Source of the DNA: Quadrisphaera granulorum
GTDB lineage: Bacteria > Actinomycetota > Actinomycetes > Actinomycetales > Quadrisphaeraceae
NCBI RefSeq assembly: GCF_003149145.1
Contig: NZ_QGDQ01000024.1
Coordinates: 1-64,000, forward strand
Direction: 5' to 3'
DNA length: 64,000 nucleotides
This document shows, piece by piece, positions 52,557 to 62,544 of this stretch (positions are counted from its first letter, which is position 1; every line of letters starts with the position of its first letter). The notes below the pieces were generated by a model. It had not been told where the DNA came from and ran no database searches. It was given only the letters and a program-made list of their open reading frames with translations. A program made the position numbers and the translations under genes.

Positions 52557-54367
52557 AGCTCCTCCACCGCCTCGGCGTGGGCGGCCATCACCTGCCGGCG
52601 GCGCAGCTTCAGTGAGGGCGTCAGCAGGCCGTTCGCCTCGGTGAAGTCGGTCTTGAGCACGGCGAACTTCTTGATGGCCTCGGCGTGGGACACGGCGGCG
52701 TTGGCCTGGTCGACGGCCTCCTGCAGCACGGCGCGGACCCCGGCGTCGTGCGCGGCGGCGGCGACGTCGAGCACGGGCATGCCGCGGGCGCGCAGCCAGC
52801 CGGGCAGCACGTCGGGGTCGAGGGTGAGCAGACACGCGACGAACGGGCGGGCGTCGCCCACCACCAGCGCCTGGCTGATGATCGGGTGGGCGCGGAGGCG
52901 GTCCTCCAGGACCGCGGGGGCCACGTTCTTGCCGCCGGCCGTGACGATGATCTCCTTCTTGCGGCCGGTGATCGACAGGAACCCTTCGTCGTCCAGGGCA
53001 CCGAGGTCTCCGGTGCGGAACCAGCCGTCGGCGTCGAAGGCCTCGGCGTCGGCCTTCGCGTCGCCCCAGTAGCCCGCGAACACGTGAGGGCCCTTGACGA
53101 GCACCTCGCCGTCGCTGTCGATGCGCACCGAGCAGCCCGGCAGGGGACGGCCGACCGAGGCCACCTTCACGCGCTCGGGCCGGTTGACCGTGGTGGGGGC
53201 CGTGGTCTCCGTGAGGCCGTAGCCCTGGAGCACCGTGATGCCGACGCCCTTGAAGAAGTGGCCCAGACGCTCCCCGAGCGGACCGCCGCCGGAGACGGCG
53301 TACTGCGCGCGCCCACCGAGGGCCGCCCGCAGCTTGGCGTAGACGAGTCGATCGAAGACGGCGTGCTGCGCGCGCAGCGCGAGCCCGGGGCCCCGTCCGC
53401 CGTCCGCCCCGGCATCCGCAGCGCGGCTGTACGCCTCGGCGACGGCGGCTGCCCGCGTGAAGACCTTGCCCTTGCCGCCCTCGATGGCCTTCTGCTCGGC
53501 GCTGGCGTAGACCTTCTCGAACACGCGCGGCACCGCGAGCACGTACGTGGGCTGGAACGAGGCGAGGTCTCTCGTGAGCTGGGTGGTGTCCGCCGTGTGC
53601 GCCAGGGTGGTGCGGCCGGCCAGGCACAGCACCTGGACGAACCGCGCGAAGACGTGAGCCAGCGGCAGGAACAGCAGCGTGGAGGCGCCGACGGCGAAGA
53701 CCTCGGGGATGGCGGCGACGGCGTTGCGCGAGAGCACGACGAAGTTGGCGTGCGTGAGCCGGCAGCCCTTGGGGCGACCGGTGGTGCCCGAGGTGTAGAT
53801 GATCGTGGCGAGGTCCGCCCCGGTCACGGCGGCGCGGCGGCGCTCGAGCTCGGCGTCGTCGACGGCGAGCGACGCGTCGCGCCCCAGGGCCTCGACCGCC
53901 TCGAAGCCGCCGTCGTCGATGACCCAGACCCGCGCCGGGTCGAGCGCGGGGGTCTCGCCCGCAACGGACTCGAGCAGCGCGCGGTGGCGGGGCTGCTCGA
54001 CGATGGCCGCGGTGCAGCCGGAGTCGGAGATGATCCACGCCGCCTGCTCCGCCGAGGACGTCTCGTAGACCGGCACGGTGACGGCGCCCGCCCACCAGAT
54101 CGCGTAGTCGGCGAGGGTCCACTCGAGCCGTGTCCGGCTCAGCAGCGCCACCCGGTCTCCGGGGGCCACGCCGCTGGCGGCCAGGCCCGCCGCGAGCGCG
54201 CGCACGCGGCGCACCACCTCGGCGGCGCCCAGGTTCTCCCAGCCGTCACCGGCCGGACGGGCCAGGAGCGGGAGGTCGGGAGAGGCCGCCGCCACCTCGA
54301 CCAGCAGGTCGGTGACCGACTGGTCCGGGTCGATCTGGACAGCGAGAGGTTCGGCGCGCTCGATCAC
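52538..54367 (-). CDS. Long-chain fatty acid-CoA ligase (FadD15-like)
   Basis: 609 residues of the AMP-forming ligase family. ATP motif IIYTSGTTGRPKGCRLTH, acyl-AMP motif GYGLTETTAPTTVN, hinge WFRTGDLGALDDEGFLSITG and catalytic lysine region near the C-terminus (SLKLRRRQVM). It activates long-chain fatty acids for lipid synthesis or breakdown. GTG 54367 has AAGGGAG upstream; a -10 candidate (minus-strand TACAGT, 54402-54407) lies in the gap to the divergent glucokinase. Close to the FadD15-type ligases often found beside this glucokinase in actinobacteria. Confidence 0.92.
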   Translation of the reverse strand: MIERAEPLAVQIDPDQSVTDLLVEVAAASPDLPLLARPAGDGWENLGAAEVVRRVRALAAGLAASGVAPGDRVALLSRTRLEWTLADYAIWWAGAVTVPVYETSSAEQAAWIISDSGCTAAIVEQPRHRALLESVAGETPALDPARVWVIDDGGFEAVEALGRDASLAVDDAELERRRAAVTGADLATIIYTSGTTGRPKGCRLTHANFVVLSRNAVAAIPEVFAVGASTLLFLPLAHVFARFVQVLCLAGRTTLAHTADTTQLTRDLASFQPTYVLAVPRVFEKVYASAEQKAIEGGKGKVFTRAAAVAEAYSRAADAGADGGRGPGLALRAQHAVFDRLVYAKLRAALGGRAQYAVSGGGPLGERLGHFFKGVGITVLQGYGLTETTAPTTVNRPERVKVASVGRPLPGCSVRIDSDGEVLVKGPHVFAGYWGDAKADAEAFDADGWFRTGDLGALDDEGFLSITGRKKEIIVTAGGKNVAPAVLEDRLRAHPIISQALVVGDARPFVACLLTLDPDVLPGWLRARGMPVLDVAAAAHDAGVRAVLQEAVDQANAAVSHAEAIKKFAVLKTDFTEANGLLTPSLKLRRRQVMAAHAEAVEELYSSRS

Positions 54368-54417
54368 TGCACTCCCTTGAGCGGCTCGGCGGGTGCCCTC
54401 GACTGTAGCGAGGCCGG

Positions 54418-54423
54418 TAACGT
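54418..54423 (+). promoter_or_regulatory. Leaderless -10 box of the ROK glucokinase gene
   Basis: TAACGT, 8 nt before GTG 54432. Confidence 0.4.
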
Positions 54424-54431
54424 CCGGCCGC

Positions 54432-55436
54432 GTGAGCACCCCTTCCGGCGCAGCGGCGCAGGACCTGGCCAGCGCCTTCACCATCGGCATCGACATCGGC
54501 GGCACCAAGATCGCGGCGGGGGTGGTGGACGCCGACGGGCGGGTGGTCGCCCGCACCCGACGCGAGACGCCCGCGCGCGACGTCGGTGCGATCGCCGACG
54601 CCGTCGTCGACGCGGTCGAGGAGCTGCGACGCACCCACGAGGTCGCTGCTGTCGGCGTCGCGGCGGCGGGCTTCGTCGACGCGAGTCGCTCCGTCGTCAC
54701 TTTCGCCCCCAACCTCGCGTGGCGCGACGAACCCGTGCGCGCCGACCTCGAGGGCGCCCTCGGCCTGCCGGTGGTCGTGGAGAACGACGCCAACGCCGCC
54801 GCGTGGGGTGAGTTCGCGCACGGCGCGGGGCGCGCCGCCAGCAACGACGGGCACGAGGTCCACGACATGGTGCTGCTCACCATCGGCACCGGGCTGGGCG
54901 GCGGCATCGTCATCGGTGACCGTCTGCTGCGCGGCGCCAACGGCTTCGCCGGGGAGCTCGGCCACGTGCGCGTCGTGCCCGACGGGCACCCCTGCGGCTG
55001 CGGCAACCGCGGGTGCTGGGAGCAGTACGCCTCCGGCCGCGCGCTGGTGCGCGAGGCCCGCACCGTGGCCCGCACCCGTTCGCCGCTGGCGGCGCACCTG
55101 CTGGAGCTCGCCGGAGACGACCCCGAGGCCATCCAGGGGCCCACGGTCACCACGGCCGCGATGGAGGGCGATACCGCCGCCATCGAGCTGCTCGCCGACC
55201 TGGGCCGGTGGATCGGGGAGGGCGCCGCGAGCGTGGTCGCCGCGCTCGACCCGGCGCTCGTCGTGGTCGGCGGTGGAGTCTCCGAGGCAGGCGACCTGCT
55301 GCTGGGCCCCGCGCGCGCCGCGTTCGCGCGTCAGCTCACGGCCCGCGGGCACCGCCCCGCCATCCCTGTGGAGCTGGCCACCCTCGGCAACGACGCGGGG
55401 ATGATCGGCGTGGCCGACCTGGCCCGCCAGGGCTAG
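54432..55436 (+). CDS. ROK-family glucokinase
   Basis: 334 residues. Phosphate motif GIDIGGTKIAAGVV; catalytic Asp in VENDANAAAWGEF; ATP motif GTGLGGGIVIGD; the ROK zinc signature GELGHVRVVPDGHPCGCGNRGCWEQY (His and three Cys) spans about residues 176-200. It phosphorylates glucose with ATP. Unlike ROK repressors it has no N-terminal DNA-binding domain. GTG 54432 gives the expected start just before the phosphate motif; the frame is open for 13 more codons upstream. Confidence 0.93.
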   Translation: MSTPSGAAAQDLASAFTIGIDIGGTKIAAGVVDADGRVVARTRRETPARDVGAIADAVVDAVEELRRTHEVAAVGVAAAGFVDASRSVVTFAPNLAWRDEPVRADLEGALGLPVVVENDANAAAWGEFAHGAGRAASNDGHEVHDMVLLTIGTGLGGGIVIGDRLLRGANGFAGELGHVRVVPDGHPCGCGNRGCWEQYASGRALVREARTVARTRSPLAAHLLELAGDDPEAIQGPTVTTAAMEGDTAAIELLADLGRWIGEGAASVVAALDPALVVVGGGVSEAGDLLLGPARAAFARQLTARGHRPAIPVELATLGNDAGMIGVADLARQG

Positions 55437-55443
55437 AGCCCTG

Positions 55444-55977
55444 CTAGAGGCGGGCGCCGTCGTCGCCGTCGTCCTCGCGGTGGCTGGGCAACCGCAGGAC
55501 GAGGGTGACGAACCCCGCCACGAAGCCCAGCACCGCCACGAGGACGACGACGGGCGGCAGCGGCGGCCTCACCACGAGGACGACGAGGAAGAAGAACGGG
55601 ACGCCGAGCACGCCCACCCACGGCAGCCACGTCCGCCAGGCGCGCCAGCTGCCGCTGGGCAGCGGAGGCGGCTCCGGAGGGGTCCAGTGCTCCTCGGCGA
55701 GCGGGTCGGCCTCGGTGCCGCCGCGCCCGTCCGGGAGCTGCGGCCGCTCGACGGCGCGGTCGACGGGAGGCTCGGCGGGACGGTCGGTGCGCCGTCGGCG
55801 CAGCTCACCCGGAGGGGTTGGCGGGGCCGCAGGAGTCGGGGGAGCCGACGGCGGCGCGGCAGGCTCGGGCCGGTCGGGGCGCGCAGCGGGCTCGTCCCAG
55901 TGGGCCATGATCTCGGCCCAGGCGGCGTCGACGTCGACACCCTCGGGGTCGCCTCCGGGCGGAGGGGCGGCGGTCAC
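55444..55977 (-). CDS. Pro-rich membrane protein of unknown function
   Basis: About 177 residues. An acidic start (DVDAAWAEIMAHWDEP) is followed by a long Pro/Ala-rich stretch, EEHWTPPEPPPLP, and two adjacent membrane helices (WLPWVGVLGVPFFFLVVLVV; VVLVAVLGFVAGFVTLVLRL) near the C-terminus. The EEHWxPPEPPPLP plus two-helix layout resembles a family conserved next to glucokinase and PlsC genes in actinobacteria. Function unknown. GTG 55977 is a tentative start. Confidence 0.7.
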   Translation of the reverse strand: MTAAPPPGGDPEGVDVDAAWAEIMAHWDEPAARPDRPEPAAPPSAPPTPAAPPTPPGELRRRRTDRPAEPPVDRAVERPQLPDGRGGTEADPLAEEHWTPPEPPPLPSGSWRAWRTWLPWVGVLGVPFFFLVVLVVRPPLPPVVVLVAVLGFVAGFVTLVLRLPSHREDDGDDGARL

Positions 55978-56048
55978 AGTCGTGCCACCAGGTCGACGGC
56001 GCCGGCCAGCACACCCACGCCACCATCGTCGCACGGCGGGGGCGCCCC

Positions 56049-56080
56049 TATGGTTGACCCGGAACCGCTCGGAGAGGAGG
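56049..56080 (+). promoter_or_regulatory. Promoter and ribosome site of the plsC-like gene
   Basis: A -10 candidate TATGGT (56049-56054) and a strong GGAGAGGAGG (56071-56080), 4 nt before GTG 56085. This is one of the few clearly leadered genes in the region. Confidence 0.55.
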
Positions 56081-56084
56081 ACGG

Positions 56085-57017
56085 GTGCTCTACTGGCTGT
56101 TCAAGGCGGTGCTGTACCCGATCCTGACGTCCCTGTTCCGGCCGGAGGTCAAGGGGCTCGAGCACGTGCCGCTCACCGGGCCGGCCGTACTGGCCAGCAA
56201 CCACCTCTCGGTGTCCGACTCGTTCTTCCTGCCGCTCGTCATCCCGCGGCGGGTCAGCTTCATGGCCAAGGCCGAGTACTTCACCGGCCGCGGCGTCAAG
56301 GGGCGCCTCACGGCGGGCTTCTTCAAGGGCATCGGTCAGCTCCCCGTCGACAGGTCCGGCGGCAAGGCGAGCCAGGCCGCGATCGACCTGGCGCTGCAGG
56401 TGCTCGACAGGGGCGAGCTGTTCGGCATCTACCCCGAGGGCACCCGCAGCCCCGACGGCCGCCTCTACCGCGGCAAGACCGGCGTGGCCCGGGTGGCGCT
56501 GACCAGCGGCGTCCCGGTGCTCCCGGTCGCGATGCACGGCACCGACAAGGTGCAGCCGATCGGCCGGCGCATCCCGCGCATCCGCCGCGTGGGCATCACC
56601 ATCGGCGCTCCGCTCGACTTCTCCCGCTACGAGGGCATGGAGAACGACAGGTTCGTCCTGCGGTCCGTCACCGACGAGATCACCTACGAGATCATGCGGC
56701 TCTCGGGCCAGGAGTACGTCGATGTCTATGCGGCGTCGATGAAGGAGCGTCTGGCCGCCGGCGCCAAGGAGCGCCGCGTGCCGTTCCGCACCTCCAAGGC
56801 CGCCTCGGCCAACGGCCCCGGCACCACGTCAGCGCCCGCCGACGGCCCCGAGGTGCTGGCCGCCGGCCCCGACGCCGACTCCACCAGCCGTCGCGCCCAC
56901 GAGCCCGAGCTGGGCCCGGAGGAGCTGGGCGACGTCGGCACCGCACTTCCCGCCGAGCCGACTCCCGAGCCGACTCCCGAGCCGCCCCCGGACGGGCCCG
57001 GCGGGGCCCCCCGGTAG
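56085..57017 (+). CDS. 1-acyl-sn-glycerol-3-phosphate acyltransferase, PlsC type
   Basis: 310 residues. The acyltransferase motif NHLSVSD (H40, D45) and the substrate motif YPEGTRSPDG (near 120), with GVPVLPVAMHGTD, define the PlsC family. A hydrophobic N-terminus would place it at the membrane, where it makes phosphatidic acid or a related lipid. Beyond about residue 230 the sequence is a low-complexity tail with EPTPEPTPEPPP, longer than usual. dapA follows 9 bp later, but its own -10 box is built on the TAG stop of this gene. Confidence 0.9.
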   Translation: MLYWLFKAVLYPILTSLFRPEVKGLEHVPLTGPAVLASNHLSVSDSFFLPLVIPRRVSFMAKAEYFTGRGVKGRLTAGFFKGIGQLPVDRSGGKASQAAIDLALQVLDRGELFGIYPEGTRSPDGRLYRGKTGVARVALTSGVPVLPVAMHGTDKVQPIGRRIPRIRRVGITIGAPLDFSRYEGMENDRFVLRSVTDEITYEIMRLSGQEYVDVYAASMKERLAAGAKERRVPFRTSKAASANGPGTTSAPADGPEVLAAGPDADSTSRRAHEPELGPEELGDVGTALPAEPTPEPTPEPPPDGPGGAPR

Positions 57018-57020
57018 CCT
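57015..57020 (+). promoter_or_regulatory. dapA -10 box built on the plsC-like stop codon
   Basis: TAGCCT, 6 nt before GTG 57027. The TAG is the stop codon of the preceding gene. Confidence 0.5.
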
Positions 57021-57026
57021 TCCCCG

Positions 57027-57956
57027 GTGCCCGCAGTGCCCGCAGTGACGCCCGCCGCCGTTCATCGGCCCTTCGGGGCGGTGCTCACCGCGATGGCCAC
57101 CCCGTTCACCCGCGACGGCGCCCTCGACGTGCCCGCCGCACAGGCGCTCGCCGAGCGCCTTGTCGACGACGGCAACGACGGGCTCGTCGTCGCCGGGACG
57201 ACGGGCGAGTCGCCCACCCTGGCCGAGCACGAGCACGACACGTTGCTGGCCGCCGTCGTCGAGGCGGTCGGCTCCCGCGCCCACGTGGTCGCGGGGTGCG
57301 GCAACAACGACACCGACCACACCCTCCGGCGTGCCCGCGCGGCGGAGAAGACCGGCGTCGACGGGCTGCTCGTCGTGACGCCGTACTACAACAAGCCCCC
57401 GCAGGAGGGGCTCTACCAGCACTTCCTGGCCGTCGCCGACGCCACGGGCCTGCCGGTGATGCTCTACGACATCCCCGGCCGCGCCGCCACCGCCATCTCC
57501 ACCGAGGTGCTCCTGCGCCTCGCGGCGCACCCGCGCGTGGTGGCCGTCAAGGACGCCAAGGACGACCTGTTCGCCTCGTCCCAGGTCATGGCCGCCGCCG
57601 GTGGAGAGGGCGGTCTCGCCTACTACTCCGGCAGCGACCAGCTCAACCTCGCCCACCTCGCCCAGGGCGCCGCAGGCATGGTCTCCGTGGTCTCCCACGT
57701 GGCCGCCGCCGAGTACGCCCAGATGGTCGCCGCCGTCGACGCGGGCGACCTGCCTACCGCCCGGGCACTCCACGCCCGTCTGCTGCCCGCCGTCACCGCG
57801 ATCATGACCCGCACCCAGGGCGCGATCATGGTGAAGGCGGCGTTGGAGCTGCTGGGCGCCGTCCCCAACCGCCATGTTCGCCTCCCCCTCGTGGAGGCCA
57901 CCGACGAGCAGGTCGAGCAGCTCGCTGCCGACCTGCGAGGAGCCGCACTGCTGTGA
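57027..57956 (+). CDS. dapA: 4-hydroxy-tetrahydrodipicolinate synthase
   Basis: 309 residues, a TIM barrel of the DapA family. VAGTTGESPTL holds the catalytic Thr pair. Y147 lies in MLYDIPGRA and Schiff-base K175 in VAVKDAKDD. It condenses pyruvate with aspartate semialdehyde on the lysine and diaminopimelate route, needed for the cell wall. GTG 57027 is fixed by the leaderless -10 box. The stop overlaps the rnj start by four bases (GTGA); the dapA-rnj order is typical of actinobacteria. Confidence 0.95.
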   Translation: MPAVPAVTPAAVHRPFGAVLTAMATPFTRDGALDVPAAQALAERLVDDGNDGLVVAGTTGESPTLAEHEHDTLLAAVVEAVGSRAHVVAGCGNNDTDHTLRRARAAEKTGVDGLLVVTPYYNKPPQEGLYQHFLAVADATGLPVMLYDIPGRAATAISTEVLLRLAAHPRVVAVKDAKDDLFASSQVMAAAGGEGGLAYYSGSDQLNLAHLAQGAAGMVSVVSHVAAAEYAQMVAAVDAGDLPTARALHARLLPAVTAIMTRTQGAIMVKAALELLGAVPNRHVRLPLVEATDEQVEQLAADLRGAALL

Positions 57957-59671
57957 CAGCCCCCACCGCCGACGCCACGTTCACCCAGCCGCTGGGCCTC
58001 CCGCCGAAGCTGGCCCGCGGCACCCTGCGGGTCGTGCCGCTGGGTGGTCTGGGGGAGGTCGGCCGCAACATGGCCGTCCTCGAGATCGACGGGAAGCTCC
58101 TGATCATCGACTGCGGGGTGCTCTTCCCGGAGGACCACCAGCCTGGCGTCGACCTGATCCTCCCGGACTTCAGCCACATCGCCGACCGCCTCGACGACGT
58201 CGTCGCCGTCGTGCTGACGCACGGCCACGAGGACCACATCGGCGCGGTGCCGTTCCTCCTGCGGCTGCGTCCCGACATCCCCCTCGTGGGCTCCACCCTG
58301 ACGCTGGCCTTCGTGGAGGCGAAGCTCAAGGAGCACCGCATCCAGCCGTACACCCTCGCCGTGCGCGAGGGGCAGGTCGAGCAGCTCGGCCCGTTCGAGT
58401 GCGAGTTCGTCGCGGTGAACCACTCCATCCCCGACGCCCTCGCCGTGGCCGTCCGTACGAGTGCGGGCACGGTGCTCCACACGGGCGACTTCAAGATGGA
58501 CCAGCTCCCGCTGGACGGGCGCATCACCGACCTGCGCGCCTTCGCGCGCCTGGGCGAGCGCGGTGTCGACCTGTTCATGGTCGACTCCACCAACGCCGAG
58601 GTGCCCGGATTCACCACCGCAGAGCGCGAGATTACCCCCGTGCTCGACAGGGTCTTCTCCACCGCCCAGCGCCGGCTCATCGTCGCGAGCTTCGCCTCGC
58701 ACGTGCACCGCGTGCAGCAGGTGCTCGACACCGCCCACAAGCACGGCCGCAAGGTCGCTTTCGTCGGCAGGTCGATGGTCCGCAACATGGGTGTCGCCGC
58801 CGACCTTGGCTACCTCGACGTGCCGAAGGGTGTGCTCGTCGACCTGAAGCAGATCGACGACCTGCCCGACGCCAAGGTCGTGCTGATGTGCACCGGCTCG
58901 CAGGGCGAGCCGATGGCGGCCCTGAGCCGGATGGCCAACCACGACCACCGCGTGCAGGTGGGCCCCGGCGACACCGTCGTCCTGGCCTCCTCGCTCATCC
59001 CCGGCAACGAGAACGCCGTCTACCGCGTCATCAACGGGCTCATGCGCCTCGGCGCGACGGTGGTGCACTCCGGCAACGCGCGCGTCCACGTGTCGGGCCA
59101 CGCCAGCGCCGGTGAGCTCCTGTACTGCTACAACATCGTCAAGCCGAAGAACGCGATGCCGGTGCACGGCGAGGTGCGCCACCTGCACGCCAACGCCGAC
59201 CTCGCGGTGAAGACCGGCGTGCCTCGCGAGCGGGTGCTCATCACCGACTGCGGCACCGTGGTGGACCTGCGCGACGGCCGCGCGAAGATCACCGGTCAGG
59301 TGCCCTGTGGCTACGTCTACGTCGACGGCTCCTCGGTGGGCTCCATCACCGACGCCGACCTCAAGGACCGCCGCATCCTCGGCGACGAGGGCTTCATCTC
59401 GGTGTTCGCCGTGATCGACTCCTCCACCGGCAAGGTGGTGGCGGGCCCGGAGGTGCACGCCCGGGGCGTCGCGGAAGACACGAGCACCCTCCAGTCGATC
59501 GTCCCGCGGGTGGCCGACGCGCTGGCCCAGGCCGTCGCCCAGGCGTCCCAGGGCGGCGGCGGGGTCGACACCCACCAGCTGCAGCAGGTGGTGCGGCGCG
59601 TGGTGGGCCGCTGGGCCGGAACGTCGCTGCGCCGTCGTCCGATGATCATCCCGGTAGTCGTCGAGGCGTAG
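57953..59671 (+). CDS. rnj: Ribonuclease J
   Basis: 572 residues. Metallo-beta-lactamase motif LTHGHEDHIGAVPF for two zincs, HTGDFKMDQLPLDG, the beta-CASP region with VFVDSTNA-like MVDSTNAEVPGFT and VASFASHVHRV, and HVSGHASAGELLY. The C-terminal domain ends with RRVVGRWAGTSLRRRPM. RNase J combines 5'-exonuclease and endonuclease action on mRNA and rRNA, replacing or complementing RNase E. The GTG start is coupled to dapA by GTGA overlap. Confidence 0.96.
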   Translation: MTAPTADATFTQPLGLPPKLARGTLRVVPLGGLGEVGRNMAVLEIDGKLLIIDCGVLFPEDHQPGVDLILPDFSHIADRLDDVVAVVLTHGHEDHIGAVPFLLRLRPDIPLVGSTLTLAFVEAKLKEHRIQPYTLAVREGQVEQLGPFECEFVAVNHSIPDALAVAVRTSAGTVLHTGDFKMDQLPLDGRITDLRAFARLGERGVDLFMVDSTNAEVPGFTTAEREITPVLDRVFSTAQRRLIVASFASHVHRVQQVLDTAHKHGRKVAFVGRSMVRNMGVAADLGYLDVPKGVLVDLKQIDDLPDAKVVLMCTGSQGEPMAALSRMANHDHRVQVGPGDTVVLASSLIPGNENAVYRVINGLMRLGATVVHSGNARVHVSGHASAGELLYCYNIVKPKNAMPVHGEVRHLHANADLAVKTGVPRERVLITDCGTVVDLRDGRAKITGQVPCGYVYVDGSSVGSITDADLKDRRILGDEGFISVFAVIDSSTGKVVAGPEVHARGVAEDTSTLQSIVPRVADALAQAVAQASQGGGGVDTHQLQQVVRRVVGRWAGTSLRRRPMIIPVVVEA

Positions 59672-59714
59672 ATCCTCTCGGCGTGGGGCCTGTGTGAGGG
59701 TTGTGACGACCCGT

Positions 59715-59720
59715 TAGCGT
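59715..59720 (+). promoter_or_regulatory. Leaderless -10 box of ftsK
   Basis: TAGCGT, 6 nt before ATG 59727, in the 55-bp gap after rnj. Confidence 0.55.
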
Positions 59721-59726
59721 GGCCGC

Positions 59727-62528
59727 ATGGCCTCCCGCTCGCCCTCGCGCGCTCCCGCGAACCCTCGCGCCGCCGCCAAGAGCGGGGCGAAGGCGGCGCC
59801 CAAGACCACGTCCACGACGCGGACCACGAGGGCGACCAGTACGACGCGGGCACCTGTCCACGCCCGCACCCGGGCACCGCTGCCGCTCCGCGCGGCACGC
59901 GGTGCCTGGATGGGCCTCGCGCACGCCGTCGGCGGGTCCGCCCGGCGTTCCCGGCCCGATGCCACTGACGTCGACCCCGATGTCCGCCGCGACGGCTTCG
60001 GGCTCGCGCTGCTCGCCGCGGCGCTGATCGTCGCGGCCCGCGAGTGGTGGGGGCTGCACGGCACCTTCGGTGACGTCGTCCACGCCGTCGTCGCCGGCAC
60101 CGTAGGCAAGGTGAGCCTCGCGCTGCCGCTGGTGCTCTTCTTCCTCGCGCTGCGCCTGCTGCTGCGCCCGGACGCCGGCAGCGAGAACGGCCGCGTCGGT
60201 GTCGGCATCACCTTCGTCGCGGTGGCCGTGACGGGCATGCTCCACCTCGGTGGCGCGATCGGCGCCAGCCCGGTGACCAACCTGCCCGCCATCCGCGAGG
60301 CGGGTGGCGTGCTCGGCTACCTCATGGCCACGCCCGTCGACGCGGCCGTCGGCCAGCTGCTGACGTACGTGCTGTTCAGCATGCTCGCCGTCTTCGGGGT
60401 GCTCGTGACGACGGCGACTCCGGTGCACCTGGTGCCCCACCGCCTCGGCCAGCTCTACCGGGCTCTCACCGGGGGTGACGAGGTGCACGGCAGCCGCTGG
60501 GACAGCGAGGACGACCCCGACGGCGAGCTCGAGCGTCTCCAGCTGGGCCGCGCCCGCGGCGAGCGTTCCGGGGACCGGGCCTACGAGCAGGCGATGGAGC
60601 GCGAGGCCGAACCGCCGAAGCCGAAGCGCCGCCGGCGTGGTGCCGCGGCCGACGACAGGCCCGCGTTCGAGGAACAGGCCACCGAGCCAGCCCCGGCGGA
60701 GCCGGCGGACGTCGGCGAGGTCTTCGACCCGTTCAAGGATTTCGGTTCCGTTCCCCTCAACAGCGACCCCACCACCGCCGTCGTCGCAGAACCGAGCGAA
60801 CCGGAACCTGAGGAGCCGCGGCGTTCCTCGGCCGCCGGCGTCACCGCCCACGCGAGGAGCTCGCTGCAGGCCCCGCCGACCACGCAGCTGCCCCACCGCG
60901 TGGAGCAGATGGCGCTGGCGTTCACGGGCAGCTACGAGATGCCGCCGGACGACGTCCTCAAGCACGGCGAGGGGCACGCGCTCCGCACCGAGGCGAACGA
61001 CAGGGTGGTGGACGCCCTCACCGCCGTCCTGGACAACTTCGCCATCGACGCCCGCGTCGCCGACTTCACGCGCGGCCCGACGGTCACCCGCTACGAGGTG
61101 GAGCTGGGCACGGGCGTCAAGGTGGAGAAGGTCACGGCGCTGTCGAAGAACATCGCCTACGCCGTCGCCAGCGCCGACGTCCGCATCCTGAGCCCGATCC
61201 CGGGCAAGTCGGCGATCGGTGTGGAGATCCCCAACACCGACCGCGAGATCGTCGTCCTCGGCGACGTCCTCCGCAGCGACGTCGCGCAGCGCAACACCCA
61301 CCCGATGGTCATGGGCATCGGCAAGGACGTCGAGGGCGGCTACGTCATCACCAACCTCGCCAAGACGCCTCACCTGCTGGTCGCGGGAGCCACAGGCGCC
61401 GGCAAGTCGAGCTTCATCAACTCGATGATCACGTCGATCCTCATGCGGGCCACGCCCGACCAGGTCCGCATGATCCTCGTCGACCCCAAGCGGGTGGAGC
61501 TCACGGCCTACGAGGGCATCCCGCACCTGCTGAGTCCGATCATCACCAACGCCAAGAAGGCCGCCGAGGCGCTCGACTGGGTCACCCAGGAGATGGACCG
61601 CCGCTACGACGACCTCGCGATGTACGGCTTCAAGCACGTCGACGACTTCAACGCCGCCATCGACGAGGGCCGCGTCGAGCCGATCGAAGGCAGCGAGCGC
61701 CAGCTGCGCCGCTACCCCTACCTGCTTGTGGTGGTCGACGAGCTCGCCGACCTCATGATGGTCGCGCCGCGCGACGTCGAGTCGTCCATCGTCCGCATCA
61801 CCCAGCTCGCCCGCGCCGCCGGTATCCACCTGGTGCTCGCCACGCAGCGCCCCTCCGTTGACGTCGTGACGGGCCTCATCAAGGCCAACGTGCCCTCGCG
61901 TCTCGCGTTCGCGACGTCGTCGCTGGCCGACTCCCGTGTCGTCCTCGACCAGCCGGGCGCCGAGAAGCTCATCGGCCAGGGCGACGCGCTGTTCCTGCCG
62001 ATGGGCTCCTCCAAGCCGGCCCGCGTGCAGGGCGCGTGGGTCAGCGAGTCCGAGGTCGAGCGCGTGGTCGCCCACGTCAAGGCGCAGGCAGCGCCGGAGT
62101 ACGTGCAGGACGTCGTCGCGCCGAGCACCGCGCAGAAGATCGCCGAGGACGTCGGCGACGACCTCGAGCTCATGCTGGCGGCTGCCGAGCACATCATCAC
62201 CACGCAGTTCGGCTCCACGTCGATGCTCCAGCGCAAGCTGCGCGTGGGCTTCGCGAAGGCGGGTCGCCTCATGGACCTGCTGGAGCAGCGTGGCGTGGTG
62301 GGGCCCTCGGAGGGTTCGAAGGCGCGCGACGTCTACGTCAAGCCCGACGACATGGACGAGGCGCTCGCGCGCCTGCGCGGTGACGCCGCTCGTGAGCCCG
62401 TGCACATCCCTGACGGCGCGACCCAGGTCGTGGACCTGGCTGAGGGCGACGGCTGGAACGACGGCATCGACGACGAGGCCTCCTCGGAGGCCACCGAAGA
62501 CGCGTGGCAGCTCACCGACAGGTACTGA
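59727..62528 (+). CDS. ftsK: DNA translocase FtsK/SpoIIIE
   Basis: 933 residues. A basic, Ala/Thr-rich start is followed by four membrane helices (about 90-235), an acidic Pro/Glu-rich linker (about 250-390) and a RecA-like motor with Walker [15 protein letters not shown] (near 554) and Walker [14 protein letters not shown]. The C-terminal gamma winged helix ([40 protein letters not shown]) reads polar DNA sequences. It moves chromosomes through the division septum. ATG 59727 is supported by the leaderless -10 box. rimO follows 16 bp later. Confidence 0.96.
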   Translation: MASRSPSRAPANPRAAAKSGAKAAPKTTSTTRTTRATSTTRAPVHARTRAPLPLRAARGAWMGLAHAVGGSARRSRPDATDVDPDVRRDGFGLALLAAALIVAAREWWGLHGTFGDVVHAVVAGTVGKVSLALPLVLFFLALRLLLRPDAGSENGRVGVGITFVAVAVTGMLHLGGAIGASPVTNLPAIREAGGVLGYLMATPVDAAVGQLLTYVLFSMLAVFGVLVTTATPVHLVPHRLGQLYRALTGGDEVHGSRWDSEDDPDGELERLQLGRARGERSGDRAYEQAMEREAEPPKPKRRRRGAAADDRPAFEEQATEPAPAEPADVGEVFDPFKDFGSVPLNSDPTTAVVAEPSEPEPEEPRRSSAAGVTAHARSSLQAPPTTQLPHRVEQMALAFTGSYEMPPDDVLKHGEGHALRTEANDRVVDALTAVLDNFAIDARVADFTRGPTVTRYEVELGTGVKVEKVTALSKNIAYAVASADVRILSPIPGKSAIGVEIPNTDREIVVLGDVLRSDVAQRNTHPMVMGIGKDVEGGYVITNLAKTPHLLVAGATGAGKSSFINSMITSILMRATPDQVRMILVDPKRVELTAYEGIPHLLSPIITNAKKAAEALDWVTQEMDRRYDDLAMYGFKHVDDFNAAIDEGRVEPIEGSERQLRRYPYLLVVVDELADLMMVAPRDVESSIVRITQLARAAGIHLVLATQRPSVDVVTGLIKANVPSRLAFATSSLADSRVVLDQPGAEKLIGQGDALFLPMGSSKPARVQGAWVSESEVERVVAHVKAQAAPEYVQDVVAPSTAQKIAEDVGDDLELMLAAAEHIITTQFGSTSMLQRKLRVGFAKAGRLMDLLEQRGVVGPSEGSKARDVYVKPDDMDEALARLRGDAAREPVHIPDGATQVVDLAEGDGWNDGIDDEASSEATEDAWQLTDRY

Positions 62529-62530
62529 CC

Positions 62531-62536
62531 TACCCT
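62531..62536 (+). promoter_or_regulatory. Leaderless -10 box of rimO
   Basis: TACCCT, 8 nt before GTG 62545, directly after the ftsK stop. Confidence 0.4.
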
Positions 62537-62544
62537 TGCACCCC

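Noticed and set aside
50316-54122. Very long minus-strand frame covering the peptidase and glycosyltransferase genes
   Set aside because: It is a shifted and antisense reading of the ligase, glycosyltransferase and peptidase genes; no recognisable domain.
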